Assembly: GCA_017964745.1 (NCBI GenBank)
Contig: JAGCRJ010000254.1
Location: 1 to 7,732 of the forward strand
Length of the DNA: 7,732 nucleotides
From: Lachnospiraceae bacterium
GTDB taxonomy: Bacteria > Bacillota > Clostridia > Lachnospirales > Lachnospiraceae
Reading direction: 5' to 3'
Part shown: piece by piece, positions 1 to 6,774 of the stretch
Position numbering within the stretch: the stretch's first letter is position 1
Layout of the letters: each line of letters opens with the position of its first letter
Position numbers and translations under genes: made by a program
The notes under the pieces: generated by a model
What the model was told of the DNA's origin: nothing
What the model saw: the letters and a program-made list of their open reading frames with translations, nothing else
Database searches by the model: none

Positions 1-350
1 GTATATTCCTTATAAGCAATACCGTACGTGTAGGTATCTCCGTAAGATCCGAGGAGATCGGAATCATGAAGTACATCGGTGCAACGGACTTTTTCGTAAG
101 GGCACCCTTCGTACTTGAGGGTATGATGATCGGTCTTGTAGGTGCACTGATACCTCTGTACCTGATCCATTATCTCTATGATTATGTACTTAATATGCTC
201 ACCACCAGATTCGAGATGCTTTCTTCGATGCTGAGCTTCCTTTCACTTGAGGAGATCTTCAGCGTGCTGATGCCTGTATCGATTCTCATCGGTGTGGGCA
301 TGGGATTACTCGGAAGCTATATAACCGTACGCAAGTACCTTAAAGTCTGA
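1..350 (+). CDS. ftsX: Cell division protein FtsX, C-terminal part (5' truncated by window edge)
   Basis: This is the 3' end of ftsX, open from the window edge in the frame whose codons begin at position 3. FtsX is the membrane subunit of the FtsEX ABC-type complex, which relays ATP hydrolysis by FtsE to a periplasmic or extracellular murein hydrolase at the division site. The visible part begins with a helix end and a cytoplasmic stretch (NTVRVGISVRSEEIGIMKYIGATDFFVR, split here only by reading frame) that strongly resembles the conserved FtsX segment around 'EIEIMRLVGAT'. Two hydrophobic segments follow, at about nt 108-190 and 264-330, as expected for the last two transmembrane helices, then a short basic tail ending KYLKV. 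The extracellular loop that contacts the hydrolase lies upstream, outside the window. The next gene starts 12 bases downstream and encodes exactly the kind of coiled-coil hydrolase FtsEX controls, which supports the call. The ATG at 66 is internal, not the start. Confidence 0.93.
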   Translation, partial: IFLISNTVRVGISVRSEEIGIMKYIGATDFFVRAPFVLEGMMIGLVGALIPLYLIHYLYDYVLNMLTTRFEMLSSMLSFLSLEEIFSVLMPVSILIGVGMGLLGSYITVRKYLKV

Positions 351-362
351 CAATCAGAGAAT

Positions 363-1595
363 ATGGCGAAAAAGAAAATCATAGCAAAAAGCATAGCGAT
401 CGTACTGACAACGGCTATAGTCTGTGCGTATGTTCCACTTAAGGACACGACACCGGTTTCCGCTGTCACATACACCAACGCGCTGATCGAGGAAAAGCAG
501 CGTGAGATTGAAGCTGCGACTGCGGAAAGAGAAGCTCTTTCGGGCCGTGTATCCGATCTTACCGCGAGCCAGAACAGGCTTGCTTCCCTTAAGAGCGATC
601 TGAACGCGTATGTCACCGAGCTTGATGCCGAGCTTGTCATCATGCAGGACAATATCTCCGCACTCAACGAGCAGATCATCGCAAAGGAAAACGAGATCTC
701 ACAGACCGAGGCTGAGCTTGCACTCGCCGAGGAGACCGAAGCGATCCAGCATGAGGCGATGATTGTACGTATGAGACTCATGTACGAGCAGGGCGATAAG
801 AGCATGATCGATATGCTCCTTTCCGCAAAGAGCCTCAATGACCTTCTGAACTCCGCGGAATACATCGAAAGAGTCGTACAGACAGACCGAAGCCTCTGGG
901 AAGAATACAAGGCCAATGTAGAATATATTTCCCTCTGCAAGCAGCAGCTCGATCTTCAGAAGGAGATCCTCGACGAAGCCAAGGCAAATGCTGAGCTTGA
1001 GGAAGCCAATCAGGAAACCCTCATTGCGGAAAAGAACAGCGAGATCTACAGCTATCAGCTCCAGATAAATGCCACACAGGCGGATATCGTCGCTTACCAG
1101 GCACAGATCGAACAGCGTGAAGCTGAGATCGAAGCCGCACTCAAAGCGATCGAGGATGAGAGAAGACGTCTTGCCAGCCAGAACGGTCTTCACTACGACG
1201 GCGGACAGTTCCTCTTCCCTCTTGCATCCTATAAGTATGTATCATCCGATTTCGGATACAGAAATGCTCCCACAGCAGGTGCGAGCACATTCCACAGAGG
1301 AATAGATTTTGCTGCCAATTACGGAACCGATATCTATGCGGCATACGACGGTGAGGTCGCAGCAGCGACTTATTCGGGAGCCATGGGCAATTATGTCATG
1401 GTCGACCACGGCGGCGGGCTTTATACGATTTATGAGCACTGTTCCGCACTTTATGTATCAAAGGGCGATAGGGTAGTCATGGGCCAGACCATTGCGGCCG
1501 TAGGCTCCACCGGAATATCGACCGGAAACCACTTGCATTTCGGAGTAAGACTTAACGGTGAATATACTTCACCCTGGCCTTATCTCGGTAAATAA
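363..1595 (+). CDS. Secreted coiled-coil M23 (LytM) murein hydrolase, PcsB/EnvC-like FtsEX partner
   Basis: The 410-residue product is a predicted exported peptidoglycan endopeptidase. It has a basic N-terminus and hydrophobic core (about residues 3-25, possible cleavage after the VSA near 32-34). A long Glu/Gln/Ala-rich coiled coil follows (about 38-270), including a segment at 148-172 (MIDMLLSAKSLNDLLN) like the PcsB/CwlO coiled-coil family. The LytM/M23 domain is at about 285-408. All expected active-site residues are present: H311 and D315 (HRGID), H359 (IYEH), and H390 and H392 (HLHFGV). It should therefore be catalytically active, unlike the degenerate EnvC of E. coli. In related bacteria such proteins cleave septal wall when activated by FtsEX through the coiled coil. 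It follows ftsX by 12 bases and precedes the S41 protease by 5. The ribosome site is weak (AGAGA almost touching the ATG), so translation may be coupled to ftsX. The family is certain; the FtsEX partnership is inferred from position and architecture. Confidence 0.93.
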   Translation: MAKKKIIAKSIAIVLTTAIVCAYVPLKDTTPVSAVTYTNALIEEKQREIEAATAEREALSGRVSDLTASQNRLASLKSDLNAYVTELDAELVIMQDNISALNEQIIAKENEISQTEAELALAEETEAIQHEAMIVRMRLMYEQGDKSMIDMLLSAKSLNDLLNSAEYIERVVQTDRSLWEEYKANVEYISLCKQQLDLQKEILDEAKANAELEEANQETLIAEKNSEIYSYQLQINATQADIVAYQAQIEQREAEIEAALKAIEDERRRLASQNGLHYDGGQFLFPLASYKYVSSDFGYRNAPTAGASTFHRGIDFAANYGTDIYAAYDGEVAAATYSGAMGNYVMVDHGGGLYTIYEHCSALYVSKGDRVVMGQTIAAVGSTGISTGNHLHFGVRLNGEYTSPWPYLGK

Positions 1596-1600
1596 TTCTT

Positions 1601-2929
1601 ATGGAAAATCAGGAAATTCTGACCGGTTCGGAGACTGTGTCCGTAAATGAACCGGAGATCAAAAACGAAGTGATGGGGGAGATCACGGGATCTGAAGCTG
1701 AACCTGCCGTTCAGCAGGCTGACGATGTTCAACCCCCCCGTAAAAAGAAGAAAAAGCATCCCTTCGGAAAGGGCTTTGTATTCGGAATGCTGATAATGCT
1801 CCTTCTGTGTTCCGTTGCATTCTTTTTCCTTTGTCTGGGAAGGGTCATCTATATATCCGGCGGACGCGGACTGGCGGACGCGGAGGTCACGGCGAAGGCC
1901 AACACCATCGCAGCTTATCTTCAGGAGTATTCGATCTATGAATATGACGAGACCGCACTCAGGGAGGGAATGCTGGACGGACTGATGAGTGCGACCGGCG
2001 ATAAGTATGCCGTATATTACAACGCGGACGAACTTACGGCAGTATTCACCGATTATGACGGAAATTTCTACGGAATAGGAGCTCTTATCAAGCAGAATCT
2101 TGACGGAGAGGTTTATATTTCCGGAGTATACGAGGACAGCCCCGCGGAAAAGTCGGGTCTTCAGGCCGGCGATGTGATCATTGCGGTAAACGGCGAGGAT
2201 GTAAAGGGACTCGACAGATATGATGTAGCCGAGAAGATGAGAGGCGAAAAGGGTACCGAGGTGACCATAACGGTCTACAGGGAATCCACAGGCGAAACTC
2301 TCGAATGCAGGGCGGTAAGGGATAAGCTCAAGAAGATCGATGTCGAATACAGGATGCTGACGGATGATATCGGTTACATCCAGATCAAGGATTTCGATGA
2401 TGTCGCGATAGACCAGTTTACGGATGCACTTGCCACGCTGAAGGTTCTCGGAATGAAGGACATGGTCATCGACCTTCGCGGAAATACGGGCGGACTTCTC
2501 AGGGCGGCGACCGGAATCATACGCCAGATCATGTGCAAGGGCGTCATCTTCTCCACCGAGGATGCATCCGGCGAAAGGACAGACTTTGAATGCGACGGTG
2601 ACAGGGAGTTTAAAGGAAGGATAGTCATCCTTACCGACGGATACACCGCGAGCGCTTCGGAGATCATGACCGGTGCTCTCAGGGATAACGGAATGGCCAT
2701 ATCCATAGGCACCAATACCTTCGGAAAAGGACTCGTACAGGACTTCTTCTTCCTGAGTGACGGATCGGGTATCAAGTTCACGACGGACCAGTACTTTACT
2801 CCCAACGGAACCGCGATAAACGGTGTGGGTATCGCTCCCGATATAGAAGTTGAGTTCGATTATGACGCCTATATGGCTGACGGAACGGACAATCAGCTGG
2901 ATGCCGCAATAGAGTATCTTGAAAAATAA
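1601..2929 (+). CDS. Membrane-anchored PDZ/S41 C-terminal processing peptidase (CtpA/CtpB family)
   Basis: The 442-residue product is a carboxyl-terminal processing protease. It has an acidic, probably disordered cytoplasmic N-terminus (1-46), a basic stop (RKKKKKH, 47-53), one transmembrane segment (about 58-82), then an extracytoplasmic part. This part holds an N-terminal helical segment (about 92-150), a PDZ domain (about 155-230) and the S41 core (about 245-420). The core includes DLRGNTGG at 291-298. The Ser-Lys-Gln catalytic set is intact: S351 in TASASEI, K376 in TFGKG 25 residues later, and Q380 four residues on, the spacing seen in B. subtilis CtpB and E. coli Prc. Such proteases trim or degrade secreted proteins, and in several bacteria they control cell-wall hydrolases. 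Its place directly behind the M23 hydrolase fits that role, but the substrate is unknown. No Shine-Dalgarno is visible before the ATG, and the 5-base gap suggests coupling. A C7 run followed by A-rich sequence lies in the codons for the basic stop, but the frame stays open. Confidence 0.94.
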   Translation: MENQEILTGSETVSVNEPEIKNEVMGEITGSEAEPAVQQADDVQPPRKKKKKHPFGKGFVFGMLIMLLLCSVAFFFLCLGRVIYISGGRGLADAEVTAKANTIAAYLQEYSIYEYDETALREGMLDGLMSATGDKYAVYYNADELTAVFTDYDGNFYGIGALIKQNLDGEVYISGVYEDSPAEKSGLQAGDVIIAVNGEDVKGLDRYDVAEKMRGEKGTEVTITVYRESTGETLECRAVRDKLKKIDVEYRMLTDDIGYIQIKDFDDVAIDQFTDALATLKVLGMKDMVIDLRGNTGGLLRAATGIIRQIMCKGVIFSTEDASGERTDFECDGDREFKGRIVILTDGYTASASEIMTGALRDNGMAISIGTNTFGKGLVQDFFFLSDGSGIKFTTDQYFTPNGTAINGVGIAPDIEVEFDYDAYMADGTDNQLDAAIEYLEK

Positions 2930-2949
2930 ATAGTTCCAAAGAAAAAACA

Positions 2950-2978
2950 ATGGGGACACATATGATATGTGTCCCCAT
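2950..2978. terminator. Bidirectional intrinsic terminator between the S41 protease and capA-like genes
   Basis: A perfect 13-bp inverted repeat (ATGGGGACACATA at 2950-2962, its complement at 2966-2978) encloses a 3-base TGA loop. On the + strand it is followed by ATTTTTATTTTT. On the - strand the other flank gives TTGTTTTTTCTTTGG. It sits 20 bases past the protease stop and about 50 bases past the end of the convergent capA-like gene, so it can end transcripts from both sides. Confidence 0.9.
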
Positions 2979-3030
2979 ATTTTTATTTTTTGTGATGTGT
3001 CTGCGAGCCGGCTTTTCCGGCCGCGATCTT

Positions 3031-4500
3031 TTATGAAGCTCCCAGGATGTCTTCCTTGGTAAGGGAGAAGCCTCCGAAGTAGCTGCTGTTCCACTGGTTA
3101 AGAAGGTCGAGGGTCATTCCTTTGTCGGAACGGAAATTGCATGCATGCGTTGCAGCCATGTCTGCGGTGAAGTCCTCGAGGGGATATACGCCCTGGATCA
3201 CCAAGGGTCCCCAGGTCTGATATTCCACAAGGGGAAGTGCGCCGGACTTTTCGAGATCGACATGTGCGCCGTTTTCATCTACGTGGATCGATACCCATGC
3301 AAGTCCTTCGAAGCTTGTGTAGTTGGGAACCTGACAGTGGATGAAGTTTCCGATCGAGTAGTAGCAGAGTCCGGAATTGCCCGCATCCGTGGTGATGTAT
3401 TCCACAGGCTCGACGATGTGGGGATGGGCTCCTATGATGACATCGGCACCCGCATCGATCATCTGTCTTGCGAAGTCCTTCTGGTAAGCGCAGGGCTCGA
3501 AGGAGTATTCATAGCCCCAGTGGGGACATACGATGACAATGTCCGATACTTCCCTTGCGAGCTTGATGTCTTCGAGAACCTCGGGATTGATGGTGTTGAA
3601 ATCGAGCTCCCTCGATCCGGGATCGTAAACACAGAGTCTGTTCAGATATCCGTCGAGGCCGTTCGCCCAGGTTGCCCAGTTATGTGAGTAGGTGTAGTTA
3701 AGAATCGAGATCTTGACGCCGTTTACTTCTTTTATTATGAAGTTTGCGGTGTTGACCAGGTCCTCGGGTGCGAGCTCAAGGTCGTCGAATCTGGGGCGGT
3801 CATTGGGGCTTACGCCGTACTTATCGAGCCAGTAGGATCCGTTGTGTGAGGTCCTGGAGTCTTCATTCGGATTAGAATGGGTTCCTACAACACTGATCTC
3901 GGGATAATTGGTGGTGAAGTAATCGTGGAAGTAGATGAGGCCGTTCAGTCCCTGGTCGTAGGTGTGGTTGGTCGCGGTCAGGACTACGTCAAAGCCTGCC
4001 TTTGCGATCGCATCGGCCGCCTCGGTGGGGGAGTTGAATGCGGGATAGCCGCTGAAGCCCCTGTCGTTACCGGCGATGGGTGACTCCTGGTTGACTATGG
4101 CGATGTCAGCCGCGTCTATGAATTCAAGTATGTCCTTGAAAAGGAAATCGTAATTCCTGGTTCCGTCCGGCTGCACGCCCTGGTTTACGAGTCCCATATG
4201 GAGCAGATCGTCCCCTACCATCATAACGTGGATGTCGAATTCGTCGAAGGGCTCGGGTTCGGGCTCAGGTTCAGTGATGTTGGCCGAAACGTCGATGGCC
4301 TGAAATTCCGGCTCTGTCTCGGGCTCCTGCTGAACTTCGGTATCAGCCGCGCGGGGATCGTCTTCAAGAAATGCGGGTCTTATAAGGAATGCGTATCCGA
4401 GTGCCAGGCCGAGTGCCAGTACTGCGAGAAAGACACTGACAAGAGCCGCCCTTTTACGCTTTTTCTTCTTTAAATAATTTTTCATCTCGGAAGATGTCAT
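3031..4500 (-). CDS. Membrane-anchored CapA family protein (PGA_cap metallophosphatase-like fold)
   Basis: The 489-residue product has a short basic cytoplasmic start, one transmembrane or signal-anchor segment (about 18-41), a Pro/Glu-rich spacer with an EPEPEPEP run (about 55-86), and a CapA/PGA_cap domain outside the membrane (about 88-430). Family motifs are MVGDDLLH (94-101), NQES (137-140), TNHTYDQG (177-184), HWGYEY (327-332), IGAHPHIVEP (356-365) and SIGNF (382-386). These Asp/Asn/His clusters match the metal-binding core of the calcineurin-like fold. Members are named after CapA of the Bacillus poly-gamma-glutamate capsule operon, where the enzymatic activity is still poorly defined. 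No capB, capC or capE is adjacent here, so poly-gamma-glutamate synthesis cannot be claimed; a general envelope role is equally possible. The start is well fixed: GGAGG at 4512-4508 lies 7 bases before the ATG. Transcription is divergent from the NlpC/P60 gene and convergent with the S41 protease gene. Confidence 0.92.
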   Translation of the reverse strand: MTSSEMKNYLKKKKRKRAALVSVFLAVLALGLALGYAFLIRPAFLEDDPRAADTEVQQEPETEPEFQAIDVSANITEPEPEPEPFDEFDIHVMMVGDDLLHMGLVNQGVQPDGTRNYDFLFKDILEFIDAADIAIVNQESPIAGNDRGFSGYPAFNSPTEAADAIAKAGFDVVLTATNHTYDQGLNGLIYFHDYFTTNYPEISVVGTHSNPNEDSRTSHNGSYWLDKYGVSPNDRPRFDDLELAPEDLVNTANFIIKEVNGVKISILNYTYSHNWATWANGLDGYLNRLCVYDPGSRELDFNTINPEVLEDIKLAREVSDIVIVCPHWGYEYSFEPCAYQKDFARQMIDAGADVIIGAHPHIVEPVEYITTDAGNSGLCYYSIGNFIHCQVPNYTSFEGLAWVSIHVDENGAHVDLEKSGALPLVEYQTWGPLVIQGVYPLEDFTADMAATHACNFRSDKGMTLDLLNQWNSSYFGGFSLTKEDILGAS

Positions 4501-4545
4501 TTTATTGCCTCCATTGGTGCATGTAGAGCCTTTGCACGCTCAAAA

Positions 4546-4574
4546 AATATAACATTTACACGAAACAAACGCAA
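4546..4574 (-). promoter_or_regulatory. Predicted sigma-A-type promoter of the capA-like gene
   Basis: On the - strand, TTGCGT (4574-4569) and TATATT (4551-4546, five of six consensus bases) are separated by 17 bases. Transcription would start near 4539, giving a leader of about 39 bases with GGAGG near its end. The -35 overlaps a 5-bp inverted repeat (CGCAA-ATAA-TTGCG, 4570-4583), which could be an operator or chance. Confidence 0.55.
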
Positions 4575-4620
4575 ATAATTGCGGGATTTTATTAAATATT
4601 TCGAAATTGTTACGAAAATG

Positions 4621-4648
4621 TTGCATTTGGCATGAAAACGGGTATAAT
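4621..4648 (+). promoter_or_regulatory. Predicted sigma-A-type promoter of the NlpC/P60 gene
   Basis: A perfect TATAAT (4643-4648) lies 16 bases after a weak TTGCAT (4621-4626). Initiation would be near 4655, leaving a leader of about 20 bases before the ATG at 4676. This position excludes the in-frame TTG at 4607 as a start. Confidence 0.65.
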
Positions 4649-4675
4649 GAAAAAGTCCACGAAAAAGACGAGATT

Positions 4676-5968
4676 ATGAATTTAAAGAAGCTTTTCATAA
4701 ATGCATCAGTTCTTCTGGCCGGCACAGCTCTCGCTGTGCTTATTCCCGTTAAGGCACAGGCAGCGGGACTTATCTCAGGCGGTGCGTCAAGGGAGCTCAA
4801 TTCATCATCCTCGACTCTTTCCGAGACGGTCGGAAGCAGCACTACCAGGACGGTCACAGTTCAGATAACCGAGCCCTCCGAGGTCATCGAAGAGGAATAT
4901 CTTAATCTTTCGATCGCACTTTTCTCCACCAATCCAAAGTATTGCAATGTCCGCTCCGGTCCCGGAACGGAATACTCCATAGTAGGACGCATGTATGACG
5001 GAAGCGTCGGTTCGATCATCGACGAGGTTGATGAGACCATCGCGGATGACGAAGATCCCGATGACGACAACGACCAGTGGATCAGGATCCGCTCGGGCGC
5101 CGTTGAAGGATATGTTCTTAACAGCTTCCTTGTCACCGGAGTAAATGCGTATAACAGACTCGAGGAGCAGACCCAGTATTACGCAGAGATCCTTGTAAGC
5201 CAGCTCAATGTCAGGAAGGAAGCTTCGATCGATTCCTCCTGTCTTACATATGTAACCAGAGGCGAGAGATACCGCATTGTCATGGACAACGGTACCGATC
5301 CCAGAGTATATCTTGCGGCAAGGGAAGTCGAAGCCGGAGACGAAGAACTTGAAGACGACGGTATGGACTGGGTCAAGATAGTTTATGCCGAGGGTAAGAC
5401 CGGATATGTTTCGGCCGATTACATAACCATCACCGAAGAGTACAAGACAGCCAAGACCATCGAAGAGATCAGGGAAGAGGAAGAGGCTGAAAGGGAGAGG
5501 AACTTAAGAGCTACCACTTCAAGCGGCAGCGCTTCGACCGGAACCTCAGCACCTGCTGAGAACCTTACCGTAGTTCCCAACCTCAGCACCGATTATGCTA
5601 CGATCTCCGAACTCAGAATGGCTATCGTTAACTACGGACTCCAGTTTGTCGGAAATCCTTATATTCTCGGAGGCCAGAGCCTTGCGGGAACCGACTGTTC
5701 GGGATTCACCTGCTACGTATTCAGGGATTTCGGTATCAGCATCGCAAGAACTCCTTCCGGACAGTATTCATCCGCGGGACGTTCGATATCACTTGCTGAG
5801 GCACAGCCCGGAGACATCATTTGCTACGGATCGGGCGGATGCTCACACGTAGCGCTCTACATCGGAAACGGACAGATCGTTCAGGAGTCCAACCCGAGAA
5901 GAGGACTTGAAGTTAATTCCGTATACTTCATGAGCAACATAATCGCAGTCAAGAATGTACTTGATTAA
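4676..5968 (+). CDS. Secreted SH3b-SH3b-NlpC/P60 peptidoglycan endopeptidase
   Basis: The 430-residue product has a signal peptide (basic start, hydrophobic 7-25, likely cleavage after the AQA-A near 29-30) and a Ser/Thr-rich stretch (35-62). Two bacterial SH3 domains follow: the first at about 78-155 with CNVRSGPGTEY, the second at about 168-252 with LNVRKEAS. Then come a charged Glu/Arg helix (about 254-278), a Ser/Thr/Gly linker, and an NlpC/P60 domain (about 310-430). The active site shows C341 in TDCSGF, H391 in CSHVALYIG, and Q403 where E. coli Spr has its third residue, a His. NlpC/P60 enzymes usually cut the D-Glu/meso-DAP (or equivalent) bond of wall peptides, and SH3b modules bind the wall. 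Both SH3b domains carry acidic insertions just before their conserved W. The start at 4676 is chosen because it opens directly into a signal peptide and lies just downstream of the TATAAT; the Shine-Dalgarno is poor (ACGAGA). It is monocistronic, with a terminator right after it. Confidence 0.93.
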   Translation: MNLKKLFINASVLLAGTALAVLIPVKAQAAGLISGGASRELNSSSSTLSETVGSSTTRTVTVQITEPSEVIEEEYLNLSIALFSTNPKYCNVRSGPGTEYSIVGRMYDGSVGSIIDEVDETIADDEDPDDDNDQWIRIRSGAVEGYVLNSFLVTGVNAYNRLEEQTQYYAEILVSQLNVRKEASIDSSCLTYVTRGERYRIVMDNGTDPRVYLAAREVEAGDEELEDDGMDWVKIVYAEGKTGYVSADYITITEEYKTAKTIEEIREEEEAERERNLRATTSSGSASTGTSAPAENLTVVPNLSTDYATISELRMAIVNYGLQFVGNPYILGGQSLAGTDCSGFTCYVFRDFGISIARTPSGQYSSAGRSISLAEAQPGDIICYGSGGCSHVALYIGNGQIVQESNPRRGLEVNSVYFMSNIIAVKNVLD

Positions 5969-5976
5969 AATAGGGG

Positions 5977-6015
5977 ATGGCCCGTCCGGGAGACCGGACG
6001 GGTCATTATTTTATT
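5977..6015 (+). terminator. Strong intrinsic terminator after the NlpC/P60 gene
   Basis: CCCGTCCGG (5981-5989) and its complement (5994-6002) enclose a GAGA loop. The stem extends outward through a G-T wobble and three more pairs to 5977 and 6006. A T-rich tract (TATTTTATTT) follows. It begins 9 bases past the gene's stop and isolates it from deoC. Confidence 0.93.
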
Positions 6016-6028
6016 TGTACAGAATATG

Positions 6029-6037
6029 TGGTAGGAT
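6029..6037 (+). promoter_or_regulatory. Possible extended -10 promoter of deoC
   Basis: TG at 6029-6030, one base, then TAGGAT (6032-6037) resembles an extended -10 element. No convincing -35 is seen; the position 17 bases upstream is TTTTAT in the terminator tail. A promoter is needed somewhere between the terminator and the ATG, so this is the best candidate but weak. Confidence 0.35.
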
Positions 6038-6060
6038 ATTGCATTGTAAGGAGACAGGTT

Positions 6061-6711
6061 ATGGATATAGAAAAGATTCTTTCATCATGCGATCATACTC
6101 TTTTGCTTCAGGATGCCACGCTCGATCAGATCAAGGCACTCTGTGATGATGCGATAAAGTATCATACCGCTTCAGTGTGCATTCCTCCCTGCTATGTGAA
6201 GGAAGCCAAGGCTTATGTCGGCGATAAGATGAAGATCTGCACCGTCATTGGATTTCCGAACGGCAATATGACCACGACCGTCAAGGTCCTGGAGACATTT
6301 GACGCACTTGATAAGGGCGCCGATGAGATTGATATGGTCATCAACATCGGAAAGCTCAAGAGTAAGGATTACGACTACATAAAGCAGGAGATCTCCCTTA
6401 TAAAGCAGGCATGCGGTGACCATATCCTCAAGGTCATAATCGAGACCTGCATGCTCACCGACGAAGAGAAGATCAAGATGTGCGAGATAGTTACCGAGGC
6501 GGGGGCAGATTATATCAAGACCTCAACAGGCTTTTCCACCGCAGGTGCAACCTTCGATGACGTAAAGCTTTTTGCGGAGCATGTCGGACCCGGGGTTAAG
6601 ATCAAGGCAGCAGGCGGTATCTCCTCACTCGAGGATGCCGAGAAGTTCCTTGAGCTCGGTGCATCCAGACTCGGAACAAGCAGAATTGTAAAGATAGTAA
6701 AACAGGGATAA
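6061..6711 (+). CDS. deoC: Deoxyribose-phosphate aldolase
   Basis: The 216-residue product is a class I aldolase that cleaves 2-deoxy-D-ribose 5-phosphate to glyceraldehyde 3-phosphate and acetaldehyde in the cytoplasm, the last step of deoxynucleoside breakdown. The TIM-barrel signatures are clear: DHTLL at 11-15, D91 in DEIDMVINIG (matching E. coli D102), the Schiff-base lysine K153 in YIKTSTGFS (E. coli K167), and K182 in KIKAAGGIS (E. coli K201). The length matches the short Gram-positive form, which lacks the C-terminal extension of the 259-residue E. coli enzyme. The start is fixed by AAGGAG at 6048-6053, 7 bases before the ATG. A longer in-frame opening at 5977 lies inside the upstream terminator and is not used. 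No other deo gene (deoA, deoB, deoD, pdp) is adjacent, so here it stands alone and converges on the pyridoxamine kinase gene. Confidence 0.96.
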   Translation: MDIEKILSSCDHTLLLQDATLDQIKALCDDAIKYHTASVCIPPCYVKEAKAYVGDKMKICTVIGFPNGNMTTTVKVLETFDALDKGADEIDMVINIGKLKSKDYDYIKQEISLIKQACGDHILKVIIETCMLTDEEKIKMCEIVTEAGADYIKTSTGFSTAGATFDDVKLFAEHVGPGVKIKAAGGISSLEDAEKFLELGASRLGTSRIVKIVKQG

Positions 6712-6715
6712 AAGC

Positions 6716-6747
6716 AAAACCCGGATCTGTAAACAGGTCCGGGTTTT
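6716..6747. terminator. Bidirectional terminator between deoC and the pyridoxamine kinase gene
   Basis: A 14-bp stem (AAAACCCGGATCTG at 6716-6729 with 6734-6747, one T-G wobble) encloses a TAAA loop. The A and T ends of the stem give a short T-tract on either strand (TTTT on +, TTTTGCTTTTA on -). It begins 4 bases past the deoC stop and lies 27 bases beyond the end of the convergent kinase gene. Confidence 0.85.
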
Positions 6748-6774
6748 ACAATGGATAAGGATAAGATAAGAAAA

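Noticed and set aside
317..940. 207-codon open frame on the - strand
   Set aside because: It is antisense to the coiled-coil part of the M23 gene. Its Ser/Ala-rich, low-complexity translation is what the reverse of a Glu/Ala-rich coiled coil gives.
3007..3021. Small GCCGG-CTTTT-CCGGC hairpin just past the end of the capA-like gene
   Set aside because: It has only 5 bp and no T tract on either side. The 2950-2978 hairpin explains termination better.
1580..3094. Long open frame on the - strand (504 codons)
   Set aside because: It lies antisense to the S41 protease gene, which has all family motifs. The antisense translation shows no recognisable domain and runs through the terminator hairpin.
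4607..4675. Upstream in-frame TTG start for the NlpC/P60 gene
   Set aside because: It is upstream of the predicted TATAAT and would put a charged stretch before the signal peptide. The ATG at 4676 opens directly into the signal peptide.
5977..6060. Upstream in-frame ATG for deoC
   Set aside because: It falls within the terminator stem, has no ribosome site and adds residues unlike the family. AAGGAG before 6061 fixes the real start.
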